Part shown: positions 1 to 8,418 of the stretch, in pieces | How positions within the stretch are numbered: the first letter of the stretch is position 1 | How the letters are laid out: every line of letters begins with the position of its first letter | DNA from: Elusimicrobia bacterium CG03_land_8_20_14_0_80_50_18 | GTDB lineage: Bacteria > CG03 | Length of the DNA: 33,226 nucleotides | Direction of reading: 5' to 3' | Assembly: GCA_002780705.1 (NCBI GenBank) | Contig: PEUP01000014.1 | Location: 327-33,552 of the forward strand | Notes under the pieces: model-generated | Told to the model about the DNA's origin: nothing | The model's database searches: none | Seen by the model: the letters and a program-made list of their open reading frames with translations, nothing else | Translations under genes and position numbers: made by a program

Positions 1-758
1 ACCTTTGTTGTCTCATCCTCGCCGCCGTTCATGGCGTATTCGGCATTGACATCAACACCTCCGACTTCCGCGGCCGCTTTGATGCCGTAAAGAAGAGTCG
101 TGTCTCTGTCGTGTGTGGAAACAGGGAGATTGTCAACATTTTTGTAGGCATAGAATTCTCCGGAAACCATGTCCGCGATTTTGTCCACGGGGCTCAGAAC
201 CAGTCCCTGTAAATCAACATCGGAATCGGCTGTCGGCGCCATTTCTGCCACTTTGGCGTCAAGATATTTCACATTGATACCGGCTATCTCAGCGCTGGCA
301 AGATAACCGTCAAGAGCCGAAACGCCCAGGCCGTAATCATAGCCGGGACCATAATACATGGCAAGGTCACCCTGTTTGCCGTAGAACATTCTTCCGGCCT
401 TGAGGTCAATGAGGTCAAAAAGGCCTTGCACTTTCACATAGGCGTTGACAACATCAAGCTGAGTCTGCACATTGGTCAGGTTTTCCTCGGCCTGGCCGTA
501 CTTCCTGTTGTTCTTGCTGAGAACGACTCTCGCGTCAACATCATCGTTGAGCGGCATAGCCATGTTGAGCATGATTCTGCTGCGCGACTCGCTCCTGTAA
601 TCATCTCCGCCCACGGCGGCCGTGTTCTCGTTCTTCACCTGGACTTTGTTCACCGTCATCTCTCCCGACAGCTTCAATCCGTCAAGAACGGACGCGGCGG
701 TCGCCACAGAAGACAGCGCGAACATCGCCGTCATAACCAAAGCAAAAAATTTCTTCAT
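1..758 (-). CDS. Outer-membrane barrel-type protein, 5' part only (cut by window edge)
   Basis: This gene is absent from the ORF track because it runs off the left edge. Translating the minus strand from the ATG at 758 gives at least 252 residues with no stop. It opens with a clear signal peptide (MKKFFALVMTAMFALSSVATAA). The mature part is rich in alternating polar/hydrophobic stretches typical of porin-like beta strands, for example 'SRSRIMLNMAMPL', 'DVDARVVLSKNN' and 'FDLIDLKAGRMFYGKQGD'. This resembles alginate-export or putative-porin barrels, but I cannot assign a family. It implies an outer membrane. It lies 33 bases after glyS on the same strand, separated by a small hairpin, and could be the last gene of that operon or have its own promoter. 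The barrel call is inferred from composition; the ORF and signal peptide are seen directly. Confidence 0.75.
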   Translation of the reverse strand, partial: MKKFFALVMTAMFALSSVATAASVLDGLKLSGEMTVNKVQVKNENTAAVGGDDYRSESRSRIMLNMAMPLNDDVDARVVLSKNNRKYGQAEENLTNVQTQLDVVNAYVKVQGLFDLIDLKAGRMFYGKQGDLAMYYGPGYDYGLGVSALDGYLASAEIAGINVKYLDAKVAEMAPTADSDVDLQGLVLSPVDKIADMVSGEFYAYKNVDNLPVSTHDRDTTLLYGIKAAAEVGGVDVNAEYAMNGGEDETTK

Positions 759-771
759 CTTCAATCTCTTC

Positions 772-787
772 CCCGCCTTCCGGCGGG
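772..787 (-). repeat. Small GC hairpin between glyS and the porin-like gene
   Basis: A perfect 6-bp stem (CCCGCC/GGCGGG) with a GGAA loop starts a few bases after the glyS stop. No T-run follows, so it does not look like an intrinsic terminator. It could stabilise or process the mRNA end. A closely related hairpin (CCGCC-GAAA-GGCGG) occurs twice inside rnpB. Confidence 0.6.
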
Positions 788-791
788 CCTT

Positions 792-2870
792 CTACTCCAA
801 CTTCTTTCCGGTGTTGTCCTCCAACACCAAAGCATTCAATGTATCAAATCGGCCGAAATTTGACAAGAGTTTGTCAATATCCCTGAGCAATCCGAGCCTG
901 TTGTCCCTCAGCGCTTCGTCTTTGTCCATCACCATGAGCTTCTCAAAAAAGCTATCCAGCGGTTCTTTGACTGACACAAGGCGCAGAAGGGCCGCGGTGT
1001 AATCTTTTTTACTCATCAGGTTTTCCAGCTCTCCGCCCAAGAGCGCGCTTAAATCGTAAAGCGCTTTTTCCTCCGGCGCCTTCAGTAAATCCTTTTGAAC
1101 AGTGGCCGGTTCCATGCCGAACTTTTCCGCCTGCTTCAATATATTCCTTATACGCTTGGCGGAGGCGGCAATATGCGCGAACTCATCTCTCTTTTTATCC
1201 CTCACGGTCATGACAACGCGCGACAGCTTCAGCGCTTCTTTGGGAATGTCAAATTTACTCTCCGTCATGTTCGCCACATCCGCGGGGATGCCCTTTTTTA
1301 TAAGGTAAAGCTTGAACCTTTCGTTCATGAAATCCCGCAATTTGTCAGAAACGCTTTTTTCCACATCATCAAAAACAATTTCAAATATTTTCGTCACTTC
1401 AAAATCAATACCCTCCGTTTCCGCGAGAATCCTCAGCGCCTCGTCGGCGGTTTTTATAAGCGCGTAGGGGTCTTTGGAAGTTGTGGGGAGCATGCCGGAT
1501 GAGAAAAATGATTTCAGCGTGTTAAGCCGTTCGGCCAGTCCGCAAACAGCCGAAACATTATTCAGCGTCTCCAGCGTAACCGCATCTCTCAGCGCGTGTG
1601 ACCCGACCGGCAGCTCGTCGGGATCATCCGTAACGCCCATTCCCAGATACTGCCCCGCTATGCCGTGAAGTTCGGGGAATTCTCCCACTATCTGAGTCAC
1701 AATATCGCAGTAGAGAAGCTTAGCTGTCTTCCTCACCTCTTCTTCTTCGCCGGGGCTGTAAATTTTCGCGATTTCAGCAGCGTCGCGTATTATTCTTTCC
1801 GCTTTCTCGTAAAGAGTGGAGAATTTCCCCATATAATTGACACGCTTCAGATTGTCATAGTATTCAATGAGTTTTTTCTTTCTGTCGTTCTCCCAGAAAA
1901 ATTTAGTGTCCTCAAAGCGCGCTGTGACACATCGCTCGTAATTGTCACGCACCTCGCGGGCGTTATCCGATACACCGTCAACAACGAACAGAAAGCGGTT
2001 GACCATGCCTTTTTTATCATAAACGGCAAAACACTTCTGATGAAATTCAAGCGTCACTTTCAGAAATTCATGCGGCAGTTCAAGGAATTTTTCATCAAAC
2101 TCGCCTTTGAGAATCCGCGGGAATTCGCAAATACCAAGCGTTTCCCTTGTCAGCTCATCCGACGGCTTTGAATAAAGCGGCTCTTTAAGCGCGTCTTTAA
2201 GCTGGGCCTCAAAAACATCCCCGCGCTTTTTCCTGTCCGCTAAAATCCTTGAGGATTTAAGATTTTGTTCATACGCGGCGGGCGATTCTATTTTTATATT
2301 CTCACCCATAAAAGCCCTGCTCGTCTTAGAGGAAGGGATTCCGAAGCAGTCCAGCTTTAAAGCTTTTTTGCCGAACATTATGAGCACATTTCTCACCGGG
2401 CGAGGAAAAGAATGAGCGCCCCATCTCATCATTTTTGAGAATTTAATCCCCTCAAGTGCTGAATATATATTTTCTCTGATGACCTGCTCGCTGGATCTGC
2501 GGGGAATTGTCTTCTCCAGAAAGACATAATTTCCCCTGTCTGTCGCCCTGATCCTGATGTCGGCGCAATCGGCTTGATACCTGGCCAGAAAACCCTCAAG
2601 CACAGCGGAGGGCTTGCCGTCCCTGTCAAAAGCTATCTTTTCAGGCGGGCCCTTGATGTCAGTCTTGCTCTCCTCTATATAGCGCGACACATTTTCAAAC
2701 AACACGGCCGCCCGGCGGGGTGTGGAAAAACCTTTTTTAAATTCGCCCGATATTTTCTCCCTCTCAAACAGTTTCTCCACCGCCTCTTTCAGTTTGAATT
2801 CGGCCTCCAGCTGGACGGCGACGGGCATGTCCTCCACCCAGAGTTCCACGAGAAAATCAGCGCTTTTCAT
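792..2870 (-). CDS. glyS: Glycine--tRNA ligase beta subunit
   Basis: This is the beta subunit of the heterotetrameric (alpha2beta2) bacterial glycyl-tRNA synthetase, which contributes tRNA recognition. The 692-residue length is normal for GlyS. The N-terminus (SADFLVELWVEDMP) is the usual opening of the family ('..LLVEIGTEELP'). The central part has the HD-like segment around 'FPELHGIAGQYLGMG' and 'DELPVGSHALRDAVTLE'. A C-terminal DALR-type anticodon-binding region ends the protein ('FFEKLMVMDKDEALRDNRLGLL'). The ATG overlaps the glyQ stop in an ATGA junction, so the two subunits are translationally coupled. The stop is TAG. It is the penultimate or last gene of the ilvE-mcsAB-glyQS run. Identification is by family recognition and is strongly supported by the adjacent glyQ. 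Confidence 0.97.
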   Translation of the reverse strand: MKSADFLVELWVEDMPVAVQLEAEFKLKEAVEKLFEREKISGEFKKGFSTPRRAAVLFENVSRYIEESKTDIKGPPEKIAFDRDGKPSAVLEGFLARYQADCADIRIRATDRGNYVFLEKTIPRRSSEQVIRENIYSALEGIKFSKMMRWGAHSFPRPVRNVLIMFGKKALKLDCFGIPSSKTSRAFMGENIKIESPAAYEQNLKSSRILADRKKRGDVFEAQLKDALKEPLYSKPSDELTRETLGICEFPRILKGEFDEKFLELPHEFLKVTLEFHQKCFAVYDKKGMVNRFLFVVDGVSDNAREVRDNYERCVTARFEDTKFFWENDRKKKLIEYYDNLKRVNYMGKFSTLYEKAERIIRDAAEIAKIYSPGEEEEVRKTAKLLYCDIVTQIVGEFPELHGIAGQYLGMGVTDDPDELPVGSHALRDAVTLETLNNVSAVCGLAERLNTLKSFFSSGMLPTTSKDPYALIKTADEALRILAETEGIDFEVTKIFEIVFDDVEKSVSDKLRDFMNERFKLYLIKKGIPADVANMTESKFDIPKEALKLSRVVMTVRDKKRDEFAHIAASAKRIRNILKQAEKFGMEPATVQKDLLKAPEEKALYDLSALLGGELENLMSKKDYTAALLRLVSVKEPLDSFFEKLMVMDKDEALRDNRLGLLRDIDKLLSNFGRFDTLNALVLEDNTGKKLE

Positions 2871-3718
2871 GACAGCTCCTTCATTTCTTTATAAAGCAGC
2901 GCTATCCTGCGCGCGTATCCCCTCATCTGTTTTATCATGTCCGCCCGGGCCCTGTGGTCTATGCCGCCGCGAGCGTCAATAACATTGAATAAGTGCGAGA
3001 AATTGAGCAGGCAGTCGTAGGCCGGCAAAGGCAATTTGCTTCCAAGCAGCATTTCCAGCTCTCCAAGATAAAAATCGCAGACTTTCCTGAGGCCCTCAAC
3101 CGAGGCCTTTTCAAAATAGTAAATACTGAACTGCCTCTCTTCCTCTTTTCTCACAGAGCCGTAGGTCACTCCCGGCGCCCATTCAATATCGTAAACGCTT
3201 TTCTTCTTCTGAAGAAACATGGCGAGCCTCTCAAGGCCGTATGTCAGCTCAACCGGCACATCGGGAAGCTCAAGGCCTCCGGCCTGCTGAAAATATGTGA
3301 ACTGCGTTATCTCAAGGCCGTCACAGCGGACCTCCCAACCCCGGCCCCACGCCCCCAGCGACGGAGATTCCCAGTTATCTTCAAGAAAACGGATGTCGTG
3401 TTTTTTAACATCTATGCCTATCCTGGAAAGGCTCTTGAGATAAAGAAGCCTGGAATCGGCCGGAGCGGGCTTCAATATCACCTGAAACTGCATGTGTTTG
3501 TATAACCTGAATGGGTTGTCCCCGTATCTGCCGTCCTGCGGCCGTCGTGCCGGCTCAACATAAGCGGTTCTCCACGGCCCGCTGTCAAAGAGCTTCAGAA
3601 AGGTCATGGGATTAAATGTCCCCGCGCCCTTCTCAACATCGTAGGGCTGAACCACGACACAGCCCTTATCCGCCCAGTAATCAGACAGAATCCTTATTAT
3701 CTCCTGCAGTGTTTTCAC
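2867..3718 (-). CDS. glyQ: Glycine--tRNA ligase alpha subunit
   Basis: Catalytic class II subunit that activates glycine and charges tRNA-Gly together with GlyS. The 283-residue length is typical. Family hallmarks are all visible: 'GCVVVQPYDVEKGAGTFNP' near residue 20, 'ARRPQDGRYGDNP' near 60, 'HDIRFLEDNWESPSLGAWGRGWE' near 105-130, and 'EITQFTYFQQAGG' near 135-148. The start codon is GTG, read from a GTGA overlap with the mcsB stop, so translation is probably coupled to mcsB. The stop overlaps the glyS ATG. Linking glyQS to mcsAB is unusual compared with the usual recO-glyQS or stand-alone arrangements that I know of. Confidence 0.98.
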   Translation of the reverse strand: MKTLQEIIRILSDYWADKGCVVVQPYDVEKGAGTFNPMTFLKLFDSGPWRTAYVEPARRPQDGRYGDNPFRLYKHMQFQVILKPAPADSRLLYLKSLSRIGIDVKKHDIRFLEDNWESPSLGAWGRGWEVRCDGLEITQFTYFQQAGGLELPDVPVELTYGLERLAMFLQKKKSVYDIEWAPGVTYGSVRKEEERQFSIYYFEKASVEGLRKVCDFYLGELEMLLGSKLPLPAYDCLLNFSHLFNVIDARGGIDHRARADMIKQMRGYARRIALLYKEMKELS

Positions 3719-4749
3719 CCCATTATCTCCCTTAAAAATTCAGCCCTCTTCTCGTCCCTTTCATCCGGGCTCAGTGGCGAGCCGTTTCTCTGTTCTATGT
3801 GCGCAGGCTGAGAGAGAAAGAGCATATCGTTCAATCTGTCGCCGCCCATGGGCAGAGCCATGCCCATGCTCAAACCCAGCCTTATATCGGATATTCTGCT
3901 TATCAGCTCCTCATAAGATATCCTTCTGGCATACTGTATGACTCCGTAGCTCCTGTATATCCTGTCTTCCAGTTCCGTCTTTCTCCTGCTGACCAGCTCA
4001 TCCATCGCCTTGTCCGAGGCGTCCTCCAGCTGTTTTGAGATCGCCGTGAGTTTATCAATGATCTCCTTTCCAGTAACTCCGAGCGTCACCTGATTGGATA
4101 TCTGAAAAAATCCGCCCAACGGCTTTGTCGCCTCGCCGTAAACGCCGCGAGATGCCACCCCCACCCTTGCCAGCGAATCTATCACTTCCCCTATGTAACC
4201 GCTCAGCACCAGGGAAGGAAGGTGCGCCAGAAAGGATATCCTCAGACCCGTGCCGGCGTTTGTCGGGCAGGTCGTGAGAAAACCGAATTCATCGTTTTGC
4301 GCGAAATCAAAGGCGGCGCTGATCTCCCTGACGATAACTGAGGCCTTCTCAAAGCTTTCTTGAAGCGAAAGGCCGGGCCCGAGAACCTGTATCCTTAAAT
4401 GGTCTTCCTCATTCACCATTATGGCGGCGTCATCGCCCATGACCAGCCCCGCGACGCGGTCGGTGAAAACAAGGTCATAACTCGCGAGATGCCTTTCTAT
4501 TAAAAATTTTCTGTCACTTATGTCCAGCTCCTCAAGCTCAAGGCGCGAGGCGCTTTTCCATCCGGGAAGGCCGCGGAGCCCCTCAAAAACTTCTTTGCGG
4601 ACTTTGAGCTGCTCGCCCGCGCCGGCCCGGCAGGGGAAATAATGTCCTTTCAGATTCCTCGCGAACCGGACCCGCGTGGACACGAAGTGACTTCCCGGCT
4701 CCGGGCCCTGCCAGCTGATGCTTTTTGAGGCGAGATCCGAAAAAATCAC
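3715..4749 (-). CDS. mcsB: Protein arginine kinase McsB
   Basis: ATP:guanido-phosphotransferase-fold enzyme. In Firmicutes it phosphorylates arginine on misfolded proteins and so marks them for ClpC-ClpP. The 344 residues carry the family signatures: 'STRVRFARNL' (24-33), 'NEEDHLRI' (113-120), 'CPTNAGTGLR' (161-170, with the conserved active-site cysteine C161), and 'RGVYGEATKPLG' (201-212; the more usual form is GEGS). The C-terminus has RDEKRA (331-336), matching the RDxxRA phosphoarginine-binding motif that separates McsB arginine kinases from creatine/arginine metabolite kinases. It starts with GTG inside a GTGA overlap with mcsA and ends in another overlap with glyQ. No ctsR or clpC lies beside it, unlike ctsR-mcsA-mcsB-clpC. 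Confidence 0.95.
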   Translation of the reverse strand: MIFSDLASKSISWQGPEPGSHFVSTRVRFARNLKGHYFPCRAGAGEQLKVRKEVFEGLRGLPGWKSASRLELEELDISDRKFLIERHLASYDLVFTDRVAGLVMGDDAAIMVNEEDHLRIQVLGPGLSLQESFEKASVIVREISAAFDFAQNDEFGFLTTCPTNAGTGLRISFLAHLPSLVLSGYIGEVIDSLARVGVASRGVYGEATKPLGGFFQISNQVTLGVTGKEIIDKLTAISKQLEDASDKAMDELVSRRKTELEDRIYRSYGVIQYARRISYEELISRISDIRLGLSMGMALPMGGDRLNDMLFLSQPAHIEQRNGSPLSPDERDEKRAEFLREIMG

Positions 4750-5249
4750 CGCTTCTCCCTCTGCGCCCTGATCTTATCCCTGATCGTCGCCGCATTTTCA
4801 TAGTCTTCTTTTTTGATCGCCTCCTGCAGTGCTTGCTCAAGAGCGCTCAGAGGGCTGTCTTCCGTTTTTGCGGCTGAGGATTTCTGGCTTGAACAGCCGT
4901 GGATTTTTTTGAGAAGGGGTTCCAGGTTTTCGCGGAAAGTGTCCCAGCATTGCGGACAACCGAGCTTGCCGTCTTCGCGAAATTCCGGGAGTGTTTTGGA
5001 GCAGTTGGGGCATTTCAGATCGCCCGCGGCTCCGGGAAGAGCCAGAGCCGAAAGAAATTTGCCGAGAATGTCAAAGGATTTCTCCTGCATGTTCGCGTCA
5101 AACACCCCCATATTCACCGCGCAGCCGTGGCATATGTGCATCTTCGTCACAGAACCGCTCTGAAAAGATGTGAAATGCACCGAGGCCGGATTGACCTTGC
5201 AGATATCACAGGTGCCGGGGCTTGACTTTCGTGACTTATCCATGCTCAT
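4746..5249 (-). CDS. mcsA: McsA-type zinc-finger/UVR activator of McsB
   Basis: Small activator or adaptor of the arginine kinase. The 167 residues contain four CxxC knuckles (CDIC, CHGC, CPNC and CPQC), expected to bind two zinc ions. A C-terminal UVR motif, about residues 136-163, contains 'EAIKKEDYENAATIRDKIR'. Zinc-finger plus UVR order and length match McsA. The first ATG (5249) is preferred: GGGGAAGG sits nine bases upstream, while the second ATG two codons later has no better site. Only 23 bases separate it from ilvE, so it probably shares the ilvE promoter. It overlaps mcsB by four bases. The CxxC motifs and UVR segment are seen directly; the role is known from Firmicutes. Confidence 0.92.
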   Translation of the reverse strand: MSMDKSRKSSPGTCDICKVNPASVHFTSFQSGSVTKMHICHGCAVNMGVFDANMQEKSFDILGKFLSALALPGAAGDLKCPNCSKTLPEFREDGKLGCPQCWDTFRENLEPLLKKIHGCSSQKSSAAKTEDSPLSALEQALQEAIKKEDYENAATIRDKIRAQREKR

Positions 5250-5272
5250 TCGCGCAAACCTTCCCCTCTCTT

Positions 5273-6151
5273 CTAATTCCCGATGGCCTCACCGCTGCTC
5301 TTTGTCAGCTTCCTGTAATCAGCGATGAGCTTGAGCGTGATATCGCCGGGTTTGCCGGATCCGATCTTCCTTCCGTCAAGAGCCACAACCGGTATCACCT
5401 CGGCGGCCGTGCCTGTGAGGAAGCACTCGTCGGCGGTGAACACGCAATATCTGGTGAACAATTCTTTCCTGACCTCTATCTTTCTTTTTCCCGCGAGCTC
5501 TATCACCGCCTCCTGGGTAACGCCCAGCAAAGCCCCGGCCGAGGCCGGCGGAGTGGTGATGACAGCGTCCCTTATGATAAAGATGTTGTCGCCCGTGCAC
5601 TCGGCGACATAACCCTGAGCGTTCAGCATAAGGGCTTCCGGCACAGCCCTCTGCGTTCCTTCTATCTTAGCCATGATGTTATTCAGATAATTCAGCGATT
5701 TGACGCGGGGGTTCAGGGATTCCGGTATATTGCGCCTCGTGGAAACCGTCGCTATCTCAAGGCCGTTCTCATAGAACTCGTCGGGATAAAGGGATATTTT
5801 GTCGGCTATTATGAAATAAGAGGCCTTCGGGCATTTGCGCGGATCAAGGCCGAGATCTCCGACGCCGCGGGTGACAACCACCCTTATATACGCGTCGCTG
5901 AGAGAGTTGGCGCGGAGGACCGCTTTGATATCATCGGACATTTTCTTTTTGTCCACCGGCATTTGCAGCATTATGACTTTGGCGGAATCGTAGAGCCTGT
6001 CTATGTGTTCTTTCAGGCGGAAGACCCTTCCCGAATATGCCCTTATGCCCTCAAAAATACCGTCGCCGTAGAGAAGACCGTGATCAAAGACGGATATTTT
6101 AGCATTGTCCTTTTCCAGCAGTTGTCCGTCAAGCAAAATTTTTAATCCCAT
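5273..6151 (-). CDS. ilvE: Branched-chain amino acid aminotransferase (class IV)
   Basis: PLP enzyme for the last step of Leu/Ile/Val synthesis, transferring the amino group from glutamate to branched 2-oxo acids. The 292-residue length fits the short IlvE type. It has 'HGLLYGDGIFEGIRAY' (24-39), the PLP lysine K151 in 'VKSLNYLNN', 'ECTGDNIFII' as the variant of the usual EATGENIF, and 'FLTGTAAEVIPV' for phosphate binding. A D-amino-acid transaminase or aminodeoxychorismate lyase is the main alternative within class IV, but 'VKSLNYLNN' and 'GTAAEV' favour IlvE. A strong AAGGAGGAG site precedes the ATG, and a good promoter lies 40-70 bases upstream. It leads the mcsAB-glyQS run. Confidence 0.93.
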   Translation of the reverse strand: MGLKILLDGQLLEKDNAKISVFDHGLLYGDGIFEGIRAYSGRVFRLKEHIDRLYDSAKVIMLQMPVDKKKMSDDIKAVLRANSLSDAYIRVVVTRGVGDLGLDPRKCPKASYFIIADKISLYPDEFYENGLEIATVSTRRNIPESLNPRVKSLNYLNNIMAKIEGTQRAVPEALMLNAQGYVAECTGDNIFIIRDAVITTPPASAGALLGVTQEAVIELAGKRKIEVRKELFTRYCVFTADECFLTGTAAEVIPVVALDGRKIGSGKPGDITLKLIADYRKLTKSSGEAIGN

Positions 6152-6170
6152 TACTCCTCCTTATTTGATG

Positions 6171-6188
6171 CGCAAACACACATTTGCG
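6171..6188. promoter_or_regulatory. Operator-like inverted repeat at the ilvE transcription start
   Basis: CGCAAA-TGTGTG-TTTGCG is a perfect 6-bp inverted repeat with a 6-base centre. It begins two bases after the ilvE -10 box, so it would cover the transcription start. That position suits a repressor site or a 5'-UTR hairpin. No regulator gene is nearby to pair with it. Confidence 0.45.
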
Positions 6189-6189
6189 T

Positions 6190-6218
6190 ATTATAATTAA
6201 TATCCCGCCTCTAAACAA
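6190..6218 (-). promoter_or_regulatory. Sigma-70-type promoter for ilvE-mcsA-mcsB-glyQ-glyS
   Basis: On the minus strand TTGTTT (6218-6213) is followed by a 17-base spacer and a perfect TATAAT (6195-6190). The start point would fall about 30 bases before the ilvE ATG. It lies just downstream of the MATE terminator, as expected for the start of a new unit. Confidence 0.7.
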
Positions 6219-6230
6219 GGAAACGAAACG

Positions 6231-6280
6231 AAAAAGGGGGACGGAGGAAAGTCGGACTTTCCTCCGTCCCCCTTTTTTTT
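6231..6280. terminator. Bidirectional intrinsic terminator after the MATE gene
   Basis: GGGGGACGGAGGAAAGTC, a central G, then its exact reverse complement form an 18-bp perfect stem (6236-6253 with 6255-6272). A-runs precede it and T-runs follow it on both strands. On the minus strand it ends the GDPD-MATE unit right at the MATE stop codon (6279-6281) and insulates it from ilvE. Confidence 0.9.
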
Positions 6281-7685
6281 ATTCCTGGGGCAGGGCTTCT
6301 TCAAACTCTTCGCGCTTTAGCGTGAAATCGTCCGTCAGATTTTTCTTCATCCAGCCGCCCCATATGAAAAAAGCCGAGGCCGCGATGCCGCCGGCGATGT
6401 TGCTCAGGGGAAAGGCCCACCAGATGCCTTTCTGCGCCCAAAAAAAAGAGAGGCCGTAGGCGCTGGAAATACGCAGCACGATAAATGTGAGCATCGTCAG
6501 GAGCATCGCCGCGAAAGTGTCGCCCGCGCCCCGGAACGCTCCGCCCAGCACTATCTGAAGGCCGGCAAAACCGAAGGTGAGCGAGACTATTCTTATGAAA
6601 TCCGAGCCCTCTTTCACAACAACAGGGCTGCCCGAAATAAAAAAAGCCGTCAGCGGATAGGAATAAACCCAGAAAACAATGCCGGCCAGGGTCGTAACGG
6701 CGAAGGTGAAAAGAGAGGCCGTGAGGGCTGTCTTTTTCGCCCTGAGCGGATTGCCCGCTCCTATGTTCTGCCCAACAAGAGTCGTCGTCGCCATTGCCAC
6801 CCCCACGGCGGCCATGATTATAAAACTTATGAGCCTCGTGACAATGCCGTAAGACGCCACAGCGGCGGTGCCGAAGGCGCCGACGAGAAACACCATGAGC
6901 GTGAAACTGAAAGCCCGGACGGAATGTTCCAGAGACGACGGCAGGCCGAGAGTGAAGATTTTTTTCATAACCGCCAGGTCCGGCTTGAAATAAGCGGCCC
7001 TCATCTTTATGCCGTATCTGCCGCTCAGCAGCATAGCCGCGGCGGCTAAAGCGGCAAGAGCCTGCGTGATTATTGTCGCCCACGCCGCTCCGGCTACGCC
7101 ATAGGCGGGAACGGGACCCCAGCCCATTATAAAAACGGGATCGGCGATGAAATTAAGTATCACCGTCATAAGCACGATGTACATGGGGAGCTTCACCTCG
7201 CCTGCGCCGCGAAGGAGCGACTGGAAAACAAAAAACGCGAACAGAAATATGAGCCCCAAAAATGAAACTCTCAGATAAGACACAGCCCCCGGTATCACAT
7301 CGGCTTCCGCACCTGTGAGCGAAATAAGAAAGGGTGTAAAAATATACCCCACCGCGGATATGAACAGACACAGCGCTGTTATCATCATCAGCGTCTGGGC
7401 CGATATGTAGCCCGCGCGCTCATCATCACCCGCGCCCTTATACTGAGCCACCAGCACAGTGCCGACGATTGACAGCCCCGCACCGATAGAGATGAGGAGG
7501 AAAAGAATCGGGAAAGCGAAGGACACCGCGGCCACAGCCGGGGCGCCGAGACGGCCCACCCAGAAAGCGTCCGTCAGATTATAGACCGTCTGGAGCATGT
7601 TGGCCGCCACCACGGGCCAGGCAAGCGTAAAAATGGATTGCAGAATAGGGCCTTCCGTCAGCTTATTGTTCAACTTATTTCTCAT
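6279..7685 (-). CDS. MATE-family multidrug/toxin efflux transporter
   Basis: Inner-membrane antiporter of the MATE/NorM/DinF superfamily, expected to export cationic compounds or metabolites in exchange for Na+ or H+. The 468 residues form about 12 hydrophobic segments in two homologous halves. Family features include the opening 'ILQSIFTLAWPVVAANMLQTVYNLTDAFWVGRLG', 'LLRGAGEVKLPMYIVL' after helix 4-5, and the second-half mirror 'AFRGAGDTFAAMLL' near residue 380. It starts three bases after the GDPD stop and ends inside a strong terminator. Substrate cannot be told from sequence. Confidence 0.93.
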   Translation of the reverse strand: MRNKLNNKLTEGPILQSIFTLAWPVVAANMLQTVYNLTDAFWVGRLGAPAVAAVSFAFPILFLLISIGAGLSIVGTVLVAQYKGAGDDERAGYISAQTLMMITALCLFISAVGYIFTPFLISLTGAEADVIPGAVSYLRVSFLGLIFLFAFFVFQSLLRGAGEVKLPMYIVLMTVILNFIADPVFIMGWGPVPAYGVAGAAWATIITQALAALAAAAMLLSGRYGIKMRAAYFKPDLAVMKKIFTLGLPSSLEHSVRAFSFTLMVFLVGAFGTAAVASYGIVTRLISFIIMAAVGVAMATTTLVGQNIGAGNPLRAKKTALTASLFTFAVTTLAGIVFWVYSYPLTAFFISGSPVVVKEGSDFIRIVSLTFGFAGLQIVLGGAFRGAGDTFAAMLLTMLTFIVLRISSAYGLSFFWAQKGIWWAFPLSNIAGGIAASAFFIWGGWMKKNLTDDFTLKREEFEEALPQE

Positions 7686-7688
7686 AAA

Positions 7689-8381
7689 TCAGAACTTCCC
7701 CGGAAAATCAGTGTACACCCAGTCAACACCCATCTTCGCCATTCTCTTGAAATCCTTGTCGCTGTTGACAACCCAGGCCTGCAAAAACACGCCCTTATCT
7801 TTTATTTTAGCCGCCAGAGACGGTGTCAGTCCGCGGAAATCCACGCTCACGCCCTCCGGAGAGATGGAATCAATAAGGGCGCATATCTCATCTCCAGTCA
7901 TTTCCTGTTTTATTGTGGCTATTATCTTTATTCCCGGCATAATATTCCTGAAGTGTCTAAGCGTCTCGTGATTAAAAGAACAGACCATAATTTCGGGAAG
8001 ATCCGGAAAAGAAAGAAGCGTCTTTTTAAGCACCTCAGCCGGAAGCCGGGGATCACCACGGGCGAATGTTTTGATTTCTATGATCAGCGGCTTGGAGAAA
8101 GAGCCCGCCAGAAGAATGACATCCCTGAGTGACGGGAGTTTTTCGCCGTCTCCCGCGTCAAAGGAAGAAAGCGCGGCCATAGTGAAATCCTTCACCCTGC
8201 CGCGAAGGCGGATGCGGCGCATTAGGCTGCCGTCGTGTATTACCGCCAGCGCCCCGTCGCCGCTCAGACTCACATCGCACTCGACGGCGTCGGCTCTTTC
8301 AAATCCTATGCGTAAAGCTCTGAGAGTGTTTTCAGGAGCCAGCCCCTTGGCGCCTCTGTGACCTATTGTAAGGCATCTCAT
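7689..8381 (-). CDS. Glycerophosphodiester phosphodiesterase (GDPD) family
   Basis: Hydrolyses glycerophosphodiesters from phospholipid turnover to glycerol-3-phosphate and an alcohol. The 230-residue TIM barrel has the GDPD catalytic set: 'GHRG' with H8, 'PENT' (E17, N18), 'ECDVSLSGDG' (E34 and D36 for metal), 'IHDG' with H49, and 'IIEIKT' near 100. The C-terminal 'VYTDFPGKF' is the usual DGI/TDxP ending. There is no signal peptide, so it is probably cytosolic. It pairs with the MATE gene three bases downstream. Upstream is a 195-base gap filled with palindromic repeats. Lipid-turnover use is inferred from the family. Confidence 0.92.
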   Translation of the reverse strand: MRCLTIGHRGAKGLAPENTLRALRIGFERADAVECDVSLSGDGALAVIHDGSLMRRIRLRGRVKDFTMAALSSFDAGDGEKLPSLRDVILLAGSFSKPLIIEIKTFARGDPRLPAEVLKKTLLSFPDLPEIMVCSFNHETLRHFRNIMPGIKIIATIKQEMTGDEICALIDSISPEGVSVDFRGLTPSLAAKIKDKGVFLQAWVVNSDKDFKRMAKMGVDWVYTDFPGKF

Positions 8382-8418
8382 AAGGTTGCGGTCAGGACAG
8401 GTCCCCGAAATGACACAA

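Noticed and set aside
772-787. Intrinsic terminator for glyS
   Set aside because: The stem is only six pairs and is followed by GAAGAG rather than a T-run on the minus strand.
5222-6145. 307-residue plus-strand ORF opposite ilvE
   Set aside because: It is the antisense shadow of a well-supported gene and has no recognisable domain.
6236-6272. Homology between the MATE terminator stem and rnpB (both contain GGACTTTCCTCC)
   Set aside because: In rnpB the string is part of the universal GAGGAAAGTCCGGAC core; the shared 12 bases are probably chance in a purine-rich stem.
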